Shown: piece by piece, positions 38,358 to 50,835 of the stretch
How positions within the stretch are numbered: the first letter of the stretch is position 1
How the letters are laid out: every line of letters begins with the position of its first letter
Assembly: GCA_034359265.1 (NCBI GenBank)
Contig: CP136898.1
Span: 53,805,501 to 53,869,500, forward strand
Reading direction: 5' to 3'
From: Canna indica
Lineage: Eukaryota; Streptophyta; Magnoliopsida; Zingiberales; Cannaceae
DNA length: 64,000 bases
Made by a program: the position numbers and the translations under genes
The notes under the pieces: generated by a model
The model's database searches: none
What the model was told of the DNA's origin: nothing
The model's input: the letters and a program-made list of their open reading frames with translations, nothing else

Positions 38358-39976
38358 GTGAACGTTCTGGAGTCGGTCGGGACTTAGATTGCTGGGCGTT
38401 TCGAGCCGATACCCCAAAGTTCAATTAGTCGGCTTTGTTCAAGATTCTATTCGAAAAAATCTTGGAATTCATTGCATTAGTCTATCAAAAATAACTCGAT
38501 TAACAAATTCTCCCATCACAGTGAATGTTCTGGAGTCGGTCGAGACTCAGATTTCTGGTCGTTTCGAGTCGATACCCCGAAGTTCAATCAGTCGGCTTCG
38601 TTCAAGATTCTATTCGAAAATTCTTGCAATTCTTTGCATCAGTCAGTCAAAAATATCTCGATTAACAACTTATCCCATCACAGTGAATGTTCTGGAGTCG
38701 GTCAGGACTCAGATTGCTGGGCGTTTCCAGCCAATACCCCGAAGTTCAATCAGTCGGCTTCGTTCAAGATTCTATTCAAAAAATCTTGCAATTCTTTGCA
38801 TTAGTCTGTCAAAAATAACTCGATTAACAACTTCTCCCATCACAGTGAATGTTCTGGAATCGCCCGGGACTCAGATTTCTGGTCGTTTCGAGTCGATACC
38901 TGAAAGTTCAATCAGTAGGCTTCGTTCAGCAATCTGTTCGAAAAACCGTGTAATTCTTTGCATTAGTCTGTCAAAAATAACTCGATTAACAACTTATCCC
39001 ATCACAGTGAATGTTCTGGAGTTGCTCGGGACTCAGATTGCTGGTCGTTTCGAGCCAATACCCCGAAGTTCAATCAGTCGGCTTCGTTCAAGATTCTATT
39101 CGAAAAATCTTGCAATTCTTTGCATTAGTCTATCAAAAATAACTCGATTAACAACTTCACCCATCACAGTGAATGTTCTGGAGTCCCCGGGACTCAGATT
39201 TTCGGTCGTTTCGAGTCGATACCTGAAAGTTCAATCAGTAGGCTTCGTTCAGCATTCTGTTCAAAACACCGTGTAATTCTTTGCATCAGTCTGTCAAAAA
39301 TAACTCGATTAACAACTTATCCATCACAGTGAATGTTCTGGAGTCGGTCGGGACTCAGATTTCTGGTCGTTTCGAGTCGATTCCCCGAAGTTCAATCTGT
39401 CGGCTTCGTTCAAGATTCTATTCAAAAAATCTTGCAATTCTTTGCATCAGTCAGTCAAAAATAACTCGATTAACAACTTATCCCATCACAGTGAATGTTC
39501 TGGAGTCGGTCGGGACTCAGATTGCTGGGCGTTTCCAGCCGATACCCCGAAGCTCAATCAGTCGGCTTCGTTCAAGATTCTATTCGAAAAATCTTGCAAT
39601 TCTTTGCATTAGTCTGTCAAAAATAACTCGATTAACAACTTATCCCATCACAGTGAATGTTCTGGAATCGCCCGGGACTCAGATTTATGGTCATTTTGAG
39701 TCGATACCTGAAAGTTCAATCAGTAGGCTTCGTTCAGCATTCTGTTCGAAAAACTGTGTAATTCTTTGCATTAGTCTGTCAAAAATAACTTGATTAACAA
39801 CTTATCCTATCACAGTGAATGTTGTGGAGTTGCTCGGGACTCAGATTGCTGGGCCTTTCGAGTCGATACCCCGAAGTTCAATCAGTCGGCTTCGTTCAAG
39901 ATTCTGTTCGAAATATCTTGCAATTCTTTGCATTAGTCTATCAAAAATAACTCGATTAACAACTTATCCCATCACA
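38358..39976 (+). repeat. Domain D 10-mer with 160-bp c*, copy 2
   Basis: M-a-b-c-d-c*-a'-b'-c-d, 1619 bp, with c* at 39169-39328. Private changes include GGCTTTGTTC in M, AATATCTCGATT in a, AACTTCACCC near 39158 and GGGCCTTTCG near 39852. Confidence 0.9.
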
Positions 39977-40463
39977 GTGAACGTTCTGGAGTCGGTCGGG
40001 ACTTAGATTGCTGGGCGTTTCGAGCCGATACCCCGAAGTTCAATTAGTCGGCTTCGTTCAAGATTCTATTCGAAAAAATCTTGGAATTCATTGCATTAGT
40101 CTATCAAAAATAACTCGATTAACAAATTCTCCCATCACAGTGAATGTTCTGGAGTCGGTCGGGACTCAGATTTTTGGTCGTTTCGAGTCGATACCCCGAA
40201 GTTCAATCAGTCGGCTTCGTTCAAGATTTTATTCGAAAATTCTTGCAATTCTTTGCATCAGTCAGTCAAAAATAACTCGATTAACAACTTATCCCATCAC
40301 AGTGAATGTTCTGGAGTCGGTCGGGACTCAGATTGCTGGGCGTTTCCAGCCAATACCCCGAAGTTCGATCAGTCGGCTTCGTTCAAGATTCTATTCAAAA
40401 AATCTTGCAATTCTTTGCATTAGTCTGTCAAAAATAACTCGATTAACAACTTCTCCCATCACA
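39977..40463 (+). repeat. Domain D 3-mer (n=0)
   Basis: M-a-b, 487 bp, matching the other domain D 3-mers. AGATTTTTGGTCG in a and AAGTTCGATCAG in b are private changes. Confidence 0.88.
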
Positions 40464-41598
40464 GTGAACGTTCTGGAGTCGGTCGGGACTTAGATTGCTG
40501 GGCGTTTCGAGCTGATACCCCGAAGTTCAATTAGTCGGCTTCGTTCAAGATTCTATTCGAAAAAATCTTGGAATTCATTGCATTAGTCTATCAAAAATAA
40601 CTCGATTAACAAATTCTCCCATCACAGTGAATGTTCTGGAGTCGGTCGGGACTCAGATTGCTGGGCGTTTCCAGCCAATACCCCGAAGTTCAATCAGTCG
40701 GCTTCGTTCAAGATTCTATTCAAAAAATCTTGCAATTGTTTGCATTAGTCTGTCAAAAATAACTCGATTAACAACTTCTCCCATCACAGTGAATGTTCTG
40801 GAATCGCCCGGGACTCAGATTTCTGGTCGTTTCGAGTCGATACCTGAAAGTTCAATCAGTAGGCTTCGTTCAGCAATCTCTTCGAAAAACCGTGTAATTC
40901 TTTGCATTAGTCTGTCAAAAATAACTTGATTAACAACTTATCCCATCACAGTGAATGTTCTGGAGTTGCTCGGGACTCAGATTGCTGGGCGTTTCGAGCC
41001 AATACCCCGAAGTTCAATCAGTCGGCTTCGTTCAAGATTCTATTCGAAAAATCTTGCAATTCTTTGCATTAGTTTGTCAAAAATAACTCGATTAACAACT
41101 TCTCCCATCACAGTGAATGTTCTGGAAGCGCCCGGGACTCAGATTTCTGGTCGTTTCGAGTCGATACCTGAAAGTTCAATCAGTAGGCTTCGTTCAGCAT
41201 TCTGTTAGAAAAACTATGTAATTCTTTGCATTAGTTTGTCAAAAATAACTCGATTAACAACTTATCCCATCACAGTGAATGTTCTGGAGTTGCTCGGGAC
41301 TCAGATTGCTGGGCGTTTCGAGCCGATACCCCGAAGTTCAATCAGTCGGCTTCGTTCAAGATTCTATTCGAAATATCTTGCAATTCTTTGCATTAGTCTG
41401 TCAACAATAACTCGATTAACAACTTATCCCATCACAGTGAATGTTCTGGAGTCGGTCGGGACTCAGATTGCTGGGCGTTTCCAGCCAATACCCCGAAGTT
41501 CAATCAGTCGGCTTCGTTCAAGATTCTATTCGAAATATCTTGCAATTCTTTGCATTAGTCTGTCAACAATAACTCGATTAACAACTTATCCCATCACA
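40464..41598 (+). repeat. Domain D terminal 7-mer, M-b-c-d-c-d-b
   Basis: The a monomer is missing: M (40464, with GAGCTGATACC) is followed directly by b at 40627. The block ends with b at 41437 before the first M of the second type at 41599. This is the last block whose M carries TTGGAATTC, so it marks the join between the two halves of the window. Confidence 0.87.
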
Positions 41599-44353
41599 GT
41601 GAACGTTCTGGAGTCGGTCGGGACTCAGATTGCTGGATGTTTCGAGCCGATACCCCGAAGTTCAATTAGTCGGCTTCGTTCAAGATTCTATTCGAAAAAA
41701 TCTTGCAATTCATTGCATTAGTCTATCAAAAATAACTCGATTAACAAATTCTCCCATCACAGTGAATGTTCTGGAGTCGGTCGGGACTCAGATTTCTGGT
41801 CGTTTCGAGTCGATACCCCGAAGTTCAATCAGTCGGTTTCGTTCAAGATTCTATTCGAAAATTCTTGCAATTCTTTGCATCAGTCAGTCAACAATAACTC
41901 GATTAACAACTTATCCCATCACAGTGAACGTTCTGGAGTCGGTCGGGACTCAGATTGCTGGGCGTTTCCAGCCAATACCCCGAAGTTCAATCAGTCGGCT
42001 TCGTTCAAGATTCTATTCAATAAATCTTGCAATTCTTTGCATTAGTCTGTCAAAAATAACTCGATGAACAACTTCTCCCATCACAGTGAATGTTCTGGAA
42101 TCGCCCGGGACTCAGATTTCTGGTCTTTTCGAGTCGATACCTGAAGGTTCAATCAGTAGGCTTCGTTCAGCAATCTATTCGAAAAACTGTGTAATTCTTT
42201 GCATTAGTCTGTCAAAAATAACTCGATTAACAACTTATCCCATCATAGTGAATGTTCTGGAGTTGCTAGGGACTCAGATTGCTGTGCGTTTCGAGCCAAT
42301 ACCCCGAAGTTCAATCAGTCGGCTTCGTTCAAGATTCTATTCGAAAAATCTTGCAATTCTTTGCATTAGTTTGTCAAAAATAACTCGATTAACAACTTCT
42401 CCCATCACAGTGAATGTTCTGGAATCGCCCGGGACTCAGATTTCTGGTCGTTTCGAGTCGATACCTGAAAGTTCAATCAGTAGGCTTCGTTCAGCATTCT
42501 GTTCGAAAAATTGTGTAATTGTTTGCATTAGTTTGTCAAAAATAACTCGATTAACAACTTATCCCATCACAGTGAAAGTTCTGGAATTGCTCGGGACTCA
42601 GATTGCTGGGCGTTTCGAGCCGATACCCCGAAGTTCAATCAGTCGGCTTCGTTCAAGATTCTATTCGAAATATCTTGCAATTCTTTGAATTAGTATGTCA
42701 AAAATAACTCGATTAACAACTTATCCCATCACAGTGAACGTTCTGGAGTCGGTCGGGACTCAGATTGCTGGGCGTTTCGAGCCGATACCCCGAAGTTCAA
42801 TTAGTCATCTTCGTTCAAGATTCTATTCGAAAATTCTTGCAATTCTTTGCATCAGTTAGTCAAAAATAACGCGATTAACAACTTATCCCATCACAGTGAA
42901 TGTTCTGGAGTCGGTCGGGACTCAGATTGCTGGGCGTTTCCAGCCAATACCCCGAAGTTCAATCAGTCGGCTTCGTTCAAGATTCTATTCGAAATATCTT
43001 GCAATTCTTTGCATTAGTCTGTCAACAATAACTTGATTAACAACTTATCCCATCACAGTGACCATTCTGGAGTCGGTCGGGACTCAGATTGCTGGATGTT
43101 TCGAGCCGATACCCCGAAGTTCAATTAGTCGGCTTCGTTCAAGATTCTATTCGAAAAAATCTTGCAATTCATTGCATTAGTCTATCAAAAATAACTCGAT
43201 TAACAAATTCTCCCATCACAGTGAATGTTCTGGAGTCGGTCGGGACTCAGATTTCTGGTCGTTTCGAGTCGATACCCCGAAGTTCAATCAGTCGTCTTCG
43301 TTCAAGATTCTATTCGAAAATTCTTGCAATTCTTTGCATCAGTCAGTCAAAAATAACTCGATTAACAACTTATCCCATCACAGTGAATGTTCTGGAGTCG
43401 GTCGGGACTCAGATTGCTGGGCGTTTCCAGCCAATACCCCGAAGTTCAATCAGTCGGCTTCGTTCAAGATTCTATTCAAAAAATCTTGCAATTCTTTGCG
43501 TTAGTCCGTCAAAAATAACTCGATTAACAACTTCTCCCATCACAGTGAATGTTCTGGAATCGCCCGGGATTCAGATTTCTGGTCGTTTCGAGTCGATACC
43601 TGAAAGTTCAATCAGTAGGCTTCGTTCGGCAATCTGTTCGAAAAACCGTGTAATTCTTTGCATTAGTCTGTCAAAAATAACTCGATTAACAACTTATCCC
43701 ATCACAGTGAATGTTCTGGAGTTACTCGGGGCTCAGATTGCTGGGCGTTTCGAGCCGATACCCCGAAGTTCAATCAGTCGGCTTCGTTCAAGATTCTATT
43801 CGAAAAATCTTGCAATTCTTTGCATTAGTTTGTCAAAAATAACTCGATTAACAACTTCTCCCATCACAGTGAATGTTCTGGAAGCGCCCGGGACTCGGAT
43901 TTCTGGTCGTTTCGAGTCGATACCTGAAAGTTCAATCAGTAGGCTTCGTTCAGCATTCTGTTCGAAAAACTGTGTAATTCTTTGCATTAGTTTGTCAAAA
44001 ATAACTCGATTAACAACTTATCCCATCACAGTGAATTTCTGGAGTTGCTCGGGACTCAGATTGCTGGGCGTTTCGAGCCGATACCCCGAAGTTCAATCAG
44101 TCGGCTTCGTTCAAGATTCTATTCGAAATATCTTGCAATTCTTTGCATTAGTCTGTCAACAATAACTCGATTAACAACTTATCCCATCACAGTGAATGTT
44201 CTGGAGTCGGTCGGGACTCAGATTGCTGGGCGTTTCCAGCCAATACCCCGAAGTTCAATCAGTCGGCTTCGTTCAAGATTCTATTCGAAATATCTTGCAA
44301 TTCTTTGCATTAGTCTGTCAACAATAACTCGATTAACAACTTATCCCATCACA
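41599..44353 (+). repeat. Domain E 17-mer, copy 1 (9-mer + 8-mer)
   Basis: First part (41599-43057) is M-a-b-c-d-c-d-(M/a)-b. The monomer at 42734 is 162 bp, with an M-like left end and an a-like right end (CATCAGTTAGTC). Second part (43058-44353) is M-a-b-c-d-c-d*-b, where d* (44031-44191) is 161 bp owing to GTGAATTTCTGG. Private bases are TAGTCCGTC near 43505 and GGGATTCAG near 43567. Confidence 0.9.
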
Positions 44354-47108
44354 GTGAACGTTCTGGAGTCGGTCGGGACTCAGATTGCTGGATGTTTCGA
44401 GCCGATACCCCGAAGTTCAATTAGTCGGCTTCGTTCAAGATTCTATTCGAAAAAATCTTGCAATTCATTGCATTAGTCTATCAAAAATAACTCGATTAAC
44501 AAATTCTCCCATCACAGTGAATGTTCTGGAGTCGGTCGGGACTCAGATTTCTGGTCGTTTCGAGTCGATACCCCGAAGTTCAATCAGTCGGTTTCGTTCA
44601 AGATTCTATTCGAAAATTCTTGCAATTCTTTGCATCAGTCAGTCAACAATAACTCGATTAACAACTTATCCCATCACAGTGAACGTTCTGGAGTCGGTCG
44701 GGACTCAGATTGCTGGGCGTTTCCAGCCAATACCCCGAAGTTCAATCAGTCGGCTTCGTTCAAGATTCTATTCAATAAATCTTGCAATTCTTTGCATTAG
44801 TCTGTCAAAAATAACTCGATGAACAACTTCTCCCATCACAGTGAATGTTCTGGAATCGCCCGGGACTCAGATTTCTGGTCTTTTCGAGTCGATACCTGAA
44901 GGTTCAATCAGTAGGCTTCGTTCAGCAATCTATTCGAAAAACTGTGTAATTCTTTGCATTAGTCTGTCAAAAATAACTCGATTAACAACTTATCCCATCA
45001 TAGTGAATGTTCTGGAGTTGCTAGGGACTCAGATTGCTGTGCGTTTCGAGCCAATACCCCGAAGTTCAATCAGTCGGCTTCGTTCAAGATTCTATTCGAA
45101 AAATCTTGCAATTCTTTGCATTAGTTTGTCAAAAATAACTCGATTAACAACTTCTCCCATCACAGTGAATGTTCTGGAATCGCCCGGGACTCAGATTTCT
45201 GGTCGTTTCGAGTCGATACCTGAAAGTTCAATCAGTAGGCTTCGTTCAGCATTCTGTTCGAAAAATTGTGTAATTGTTTGCATTAGTTTGTCAAAAATAA
45301 CTCGATTAACAACTTATCCCATCACAGTGAAAGTTCTGGAATTGCTCGGGACTCAGATTGCTGGGCGTTTCGAGCCGATACCCCGAAGTTCAATCAGTCG
45401 GCTTCGTTCAAGATTCTATTCGAAATATCTTGCAATTCTTTGAATTAGTATGTCAAAAATAACTCGATTAACAACTTATCCCATCACAGTGAACGTTCTG
45501 GAGTCGGTCGGGACTCAGATTGCTGGGCGTTTCGAGCCGATACCCCGAAGTTCAATTAGTCATCTTCGTTCAAGATTCTATTCGAAAATTCTTGCAATTC
45601 TTTGCATCAGTTAGTCAAAAATAACGCGATTAACAACTTATCCCATCACAGTGAATGTTCTGGAGTCGGTCGGGACTCAGATTGCTGGGCGTTTCCAGCC
45701 AATACCCCGAAGTTCAATCAGTCGGCTTCGTTCAAGATTCTATTCGAAATATCTTGCAATTCTTTGCATTAGTCTGTCAACAATAACTTGATTAACAACT
45801 TATCCCATCACAGTGACCATTCTGGAGTCGGTCGGGACTCAGATTGCTGGATGTTTCGAGCCGATACCCCGAAGTTCAATTAGTCGGCTTCGTTCAAGAT
45901 TCTATTCGAAAAAATCTTGCAATTCATTGCATTAGTCTATCAAAAATAACTCGATTAACAAATTCTCCCATCACAGTGAATGTTCTGGAGTCGGTCGGGA
46001 CTCAGATTTCTGGTCGTTTCGAGTCGATACCCCGAAGTTCAATCAGTCGTCTTCGTTCAAGATTCTATTCGAAAATTCTTGCAATTCTTTGCATCAGTCA
46101 GTCAAAAATAACTCGATTAACAACTTATCCCATCACAGTGAATGTTCTGGAGTCGGTCGGGACTCAGATTGCTGGGCGTTTCCAGCCAATACCCCGAAGT
46201 TCAATCAGTCGGCTTCGTTCAAGATTCTATTCAAAAAATCTTGCAATTCTTTGCGTTAGTCTGTCAAAAATAACTCGATTAACAACTTCTCCCATCACAG
46301 TGAATGTTCTGGAATCGCCCGGGACTCAGATTTCTGGTCGTTTCGAGTCGATACCTGAAAGTTCAATCAGTAGGCTTCGTTCGGCAATCTGTTCGAAAAA
46401 CCGTGTAATTCTTTGCATTAGTCTGTCAAAAATAACTCGATTAACAACTTATCCCATCACAGTGAATGTTCTGGAGTTACTCGGGGCTCAGATTGCTGGG
46501 CGTTTCGAGCCGATACCCCGAAGTTCAATCAGTCGGCTTCGTTCAAGATTCTATTCGAAAAATCTTGCAATTCTTTGCATTAGTTTGTCAAAAATAACTC
46601 GATTAACAACTTCTCCCATCACAGTGAATGTTCTGGAAGCGCCCGGGACTCGGATTTCTGGTCGTTTCGAGTCGATACCTGAAAGTTCAATCAGTAGGCT
46701 TCGTTCAGCATTCTGTTCGAAAAACTGTGTAATTCTTTGCATTAGTTTGTCAAAAATAACTCGATTAACAACTTATCCCATCACAGTGAATTTCTGGAGT
46801 TGCTCGGGACTCAGATTGCTGGGCGTTTCGAGCCGATACCCCGAAGTTCAATCAGTCGGCTTCGTTCAAGATTCTATTCGAAATATCTTGCAATTCTTTG
46901 CATTAGTCTGTCAACAATAACTCGATTAACAACTTATCCCATCACAGTGAATGTTCTGGAGTCGGTCGGGACTCAGATTGCTGGGCGTTTCCAGCCAATA
47001 CCCCGAAGTTCAATCAGTCGGCTTCGTTCAAGATTCTATTCGAAATATCTTGCAATTCTTTGCATTAGTCTGTCAACAATAACTCGATTAACAACTTATC
47101 CCATCACA
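44354..47108 (+). repeat. Domain E 17-mer, copy 2
   Basis: Offset 2755 bp from copy 1; I noted only two substitutions between them. It keeps the 162-bp M/a chimera (45489) and the 161-bp d* (46786-46946). Recent amplification or an assembly duplication would both explain such identity. Confidence 0.9.
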
Positions 47109-49701
47109 GTGAACGTTCTGGAGTCGGTCGGGACTCAGATTGCTGGATGTTTCGAGCCGATACCCCGAAGTTCAATTAGTCGGCTTCGTTCAAGATTCTA
47201 TTCGAAAAAATCTTGCAATTCATTGCATTAGTCTATCAAAAATAACTCGATTAACAAATTCTCCCATCACAGTGAATGTTCTGGAGTCGGTCGGGACTCA
47301 GATTTCTGGTCGTTTCGAGTCGATACCCCGAAGTTCAATCAGTCGGTTTCGTTCAAGATTCTATTCGAAAATTCTTGCAATTCTTTGCATCAGTCAGTCA
47401 ACAATAACTCGATTAACAACTTATCCCATCACAGTGAACGTTCTGGAGTCGGTCGGGACTCAGATTGCTGGGCGTTTCCAGCCAATACCCCGAAGTTCAA
47501 TCAGTCGGCTTCGTTCAAGATTCTATTCAATAAATCTTGCAATTCTTTGCATTAGTCTGTCAAAAATAACTCGATGAACAACTTCTCCCATCACAGTGAA
47601 TGTTCTGGAATCGCCCGGGACTCAGATTTCTGGTCTTTTCGAGTCGATACCTGAAGGTTCAATCAGTAGGCTTCGTTCAGCAATCTATTCGAAAAACTGT
47701 GTAATTCTTTGCATTAGTCTGTCAAAAATAACTCGATTAACAACTTATCCCATCATAGTGAATGTTCTGGAGTTGCTAGGGACTCAGATTGCTGTGCGTT
47801 TCGAGCCAATACCCCGAAGTTCAATCAGTCGGCTTCGTTCAAGATTCTATTCGAAAAATCTTGCAATTCTTTGCATTAGTTTGTCAAAAATAACTCGATT
47901 AACAACTTCTCCCATCACAGTGAATGTTCTGGAATCGCCCGGGACTCAGATTTCTGGTCGTTTCGAGTCGATACCTGAAAGTTCAATCAGTAGGCTTCGT
48001 TCAGCATTCTGTTCGAAAAATTGTGTAATTGTTTGCATTAGTTTGTCAAAAATAACTCGATTAACAACTTATCCCATCACAGTGAAAGTTCTGGAATTGC
48101 TCGGGACTCAGATTGCTGGGCGTTTCGAGCCGATACCCCGAAGTTCAATCAGTCGGCTTCGTTCAAGATTCTATTCGAAATATCTTGCAATTCTTTGAAT
48201 TAGTATGTCAAAAATAACTCGATTAACAACTTATCCCATCACAGTGAACGTTCTGGAGTCGGTCGGGACTCAGATTGCTGGGCGTTTCGAGCCGATACCC
48301 CGAAGTTCAATTAGTCATCTTCGTTCAAGATTCTATTCGAAAATTCTTGCAATTCTTTGCATCAGTTAGTCAAAAATAACGCGATTAACAACTTATCCCA
48401 TCACAGTGAATGTTCTGGAGTCGGTCGGGACTCAGATTGCTGGGCGTTTCCAGCCAATACCCCGAAGTTCAATCAGTCGGCTTCGTTCAAGATTCTATTC
48501 GAAATATCTTGCAATTCTTTGCATTAGTCTGTCAACAATAACTTGATTAACAACTTATCCCATCACAGTGACCATTCTGGAGTCGGTCGGGACTCAGATT
48601 GCTGGATGTTTCGAGCCGATACCCCGAAGTTCAATTAGTCGGCTTCGTTCAAGATTCTATTCGAAAAAATCTTGCAATTCATTGCATTAGTCTATCAAAA
48701 ATAACTCGATTAACAAATTCTCCCATCACAGTGAATGTTCTGGAGTCGGTCGGGACTCAGATTTCTGGTCGTTTCGAGTCGATACCCCGAAGTTCAATCA
48801 GTCGTCTTCGTTCAAGATTCTATTCGAAAATTCTTGCAATTCTTTGCATCAGTCAGTCAAAAATAACTCGATTAACAACTTATCCCATCACAGTGAATGT
48901 TCTGGAGTCGGTCGGGACTCAGATTGCTGGGCGTTTCCAGCCAATACCCCGAAGTTCAATCAGTCGGCTTCGTTCAAGATTCTATTCAAAAAATCTTGCA
49001 ATTCTTTGCGTTAGTCTGTCAAAAATAACTCGATTAACAACTTCTCCCATCACAGTGAATGTTCTGGAATCGCCCGGGACTCAGATTTCTGGTCGTTTCG
49101 AGTCGATACCTGAAAGTTCAATCAGTAGGCTTCGTTCGGCAATCTGTTCGAAAAACCGTGTAATTCTTTGCATTAGTCTGTCAAAAATAACTCGATTAAC
49201 AACTTATCCCATCACAGTGAATGTTCTGGAGTTACTCGGGGCTCAGATTGCTGGGCGTTTCGAGCCGATACCCCGAAGTTCAATCAGTCGGCTTCGTTCA
49301 AGATTCTATTCGAAAAATCTTGCAATTCTTTGCATTAGTTTGTCAAAAATAACTCGATTAACAACTTCTCCCATCACAGTGAATGTTCTGGAAGCGCCCG
49401 GGACTCGGATTTCTGGTCGTTTCGAGTCGATACCTGAAAGTTCAATCAGTAGGCTTCGTTCAGCATTCTGTTCGAAAAACTGTGTAATTCTTTGCATTAG
49501 TTTGTCAAAAATAACTCGATTAACAACTTATCCCATCACAGTGAATTTCTGGAGTTGCTCGGGACTCAGATTGCTGGGCGTTTCGAGCCGATACCCCGAA
49601 GTTCAATCAGTCGGCTTCGTTCAAGATTCTATTCGAAATATCTTGCAATTCTTTGCATTAGTCTGTCAAAAATAACTCGATTAACAACTTATCCCATCAC
49701 A
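47109..49701 (+). repeat. Domain E 16-mer, copy 3 (one monomer fewer)
   Basis: Matches copy 2 without a difference that I saw up to d* at 49541, where TCAACAATAAC becomes TCAAAAATAAC and the terminal b is absent. The block ends at the M at 49702. The second part is therefore a 7-mer of 1134 bp. Confidence 0.9.
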
Positions 49702-50835
49702 GTGAACGTTCTGGAGTCGGTCGGGACTCAGATTGCTGGGCGTTTCGAGCCGATACCCCGAAGTTCAATTAGTCGGCTTCGTTCAACATTCTATTCGAAA
49801 AAATCTTGCAATTCATTGCATTAGTCTATCAAAAATAACTCGATTAACAAATTCTCCCATCACAGTGAATGTTCTGGAGTCGGTCGGGACTCAGATTTCT
49901 GGTCGTTTCGAGTCGATACCCCGAAGTTCAATCAGTCGGCTTCGTTCAAGATTCTATTCGAAAATTCTTGCAATTCTTTGCATCAGTCAGTCAAAAATAA
50001 CTCGATTAACAACTTATCCCATCACAGTGAATGTTCTGGAGTCGGTCGGGACTCAGATTGCTGGGCGTTTCCAGCCAATACCCCGAAGTTCAATCAGTCG
50101 GCTTCGTTCAAGATTCTATTCAAAAAATCTTGCAATTCTTTGCGTTAGTCTGTCAAAAATAACTCGATTAACAACTTCTCCCATCACAGTGAATGTTCTG
50201 GAATCGCCCGGGACTCAGATTTCTGGTCGTTTCGAGTCGATACCTGAAAGTTCAATCAGTAGGCTTCGTTCGGCAATCTGTTCGAAAAACCGTGTAATTC
50301 TTTGCATTAGTCTGTCAAAAATAACTCGATTAACAACTTATCCCATCACAGTGAATGTTCTGGAGTTACTCGGGGCTCAGATTGCTGGGCGTTTCGAGCC
50401 GATACCCCGAAGTTCAATCAGTCGGCTTCGTTCAAGATTCTATTCGAAAAATCTTGCAATTCTTTGCATTAGTTTGTCAAAAATAACTCGATTAACAACT
50501 TCTCCCATCACAGTGAATGTTCTGGAAGCGCCCGGGACTCGGATTTCTGGTCGTTTCGAGTCGATACCTGAAAGTTCAATCAGTAGGCTTCGTTCAGCAT
50601 TCTGTTCGAAAAACTGTGTAATTCTTTGCATTAGTTTGTCAAAAATAACTCGATTAACAACTTATCCCATCACAGTGAATTTCTGGAGTTGCTCGGGACT
50701 CAGATTGCTGGGCGTTTCGAGCCGATACCCCGAAGTTCAATCAGTCGGCTTCGTTCAAGATTCTATTCGAAATATCTTGCAATTCTTTGCATTAGTCTGT
50801 CAAAAATAACTCGATTAACAACTTATCCCATCACA
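49702..50835 (+). repeat. Domain E 7-mer (n=2) with 161-bp d*
   Basis: M-a-b-c-d-c-d*, 1134 bp. Close to 48568-49701 but with GGGCGTTTCG instead of GGATGTTTCG in M, TTCAACATTC in M, and CAGTCGGCTTCG in a. d* is 50675-50835. Confidence 0.9.

Larger units (their letters stand above)
24418..41598 (+). repeat. Domain D: mixed HOR mosaic with a 1298-bp 8-mer
   Basis: Block sizes run 3, 22, 9, 3, 5, 10, 3, 5, 3, 5, 3, 15, 10, 3 and 7 monomers. Recurrent parts are a 3-mer M-a-b plus a 5-mer M-a-b-c-d (1298 bp together), a 10-mer with a 160-bp c*, and c-d-rich expansions. All M monomers here still carry TTGGAATTC. Confidence 0.85.
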
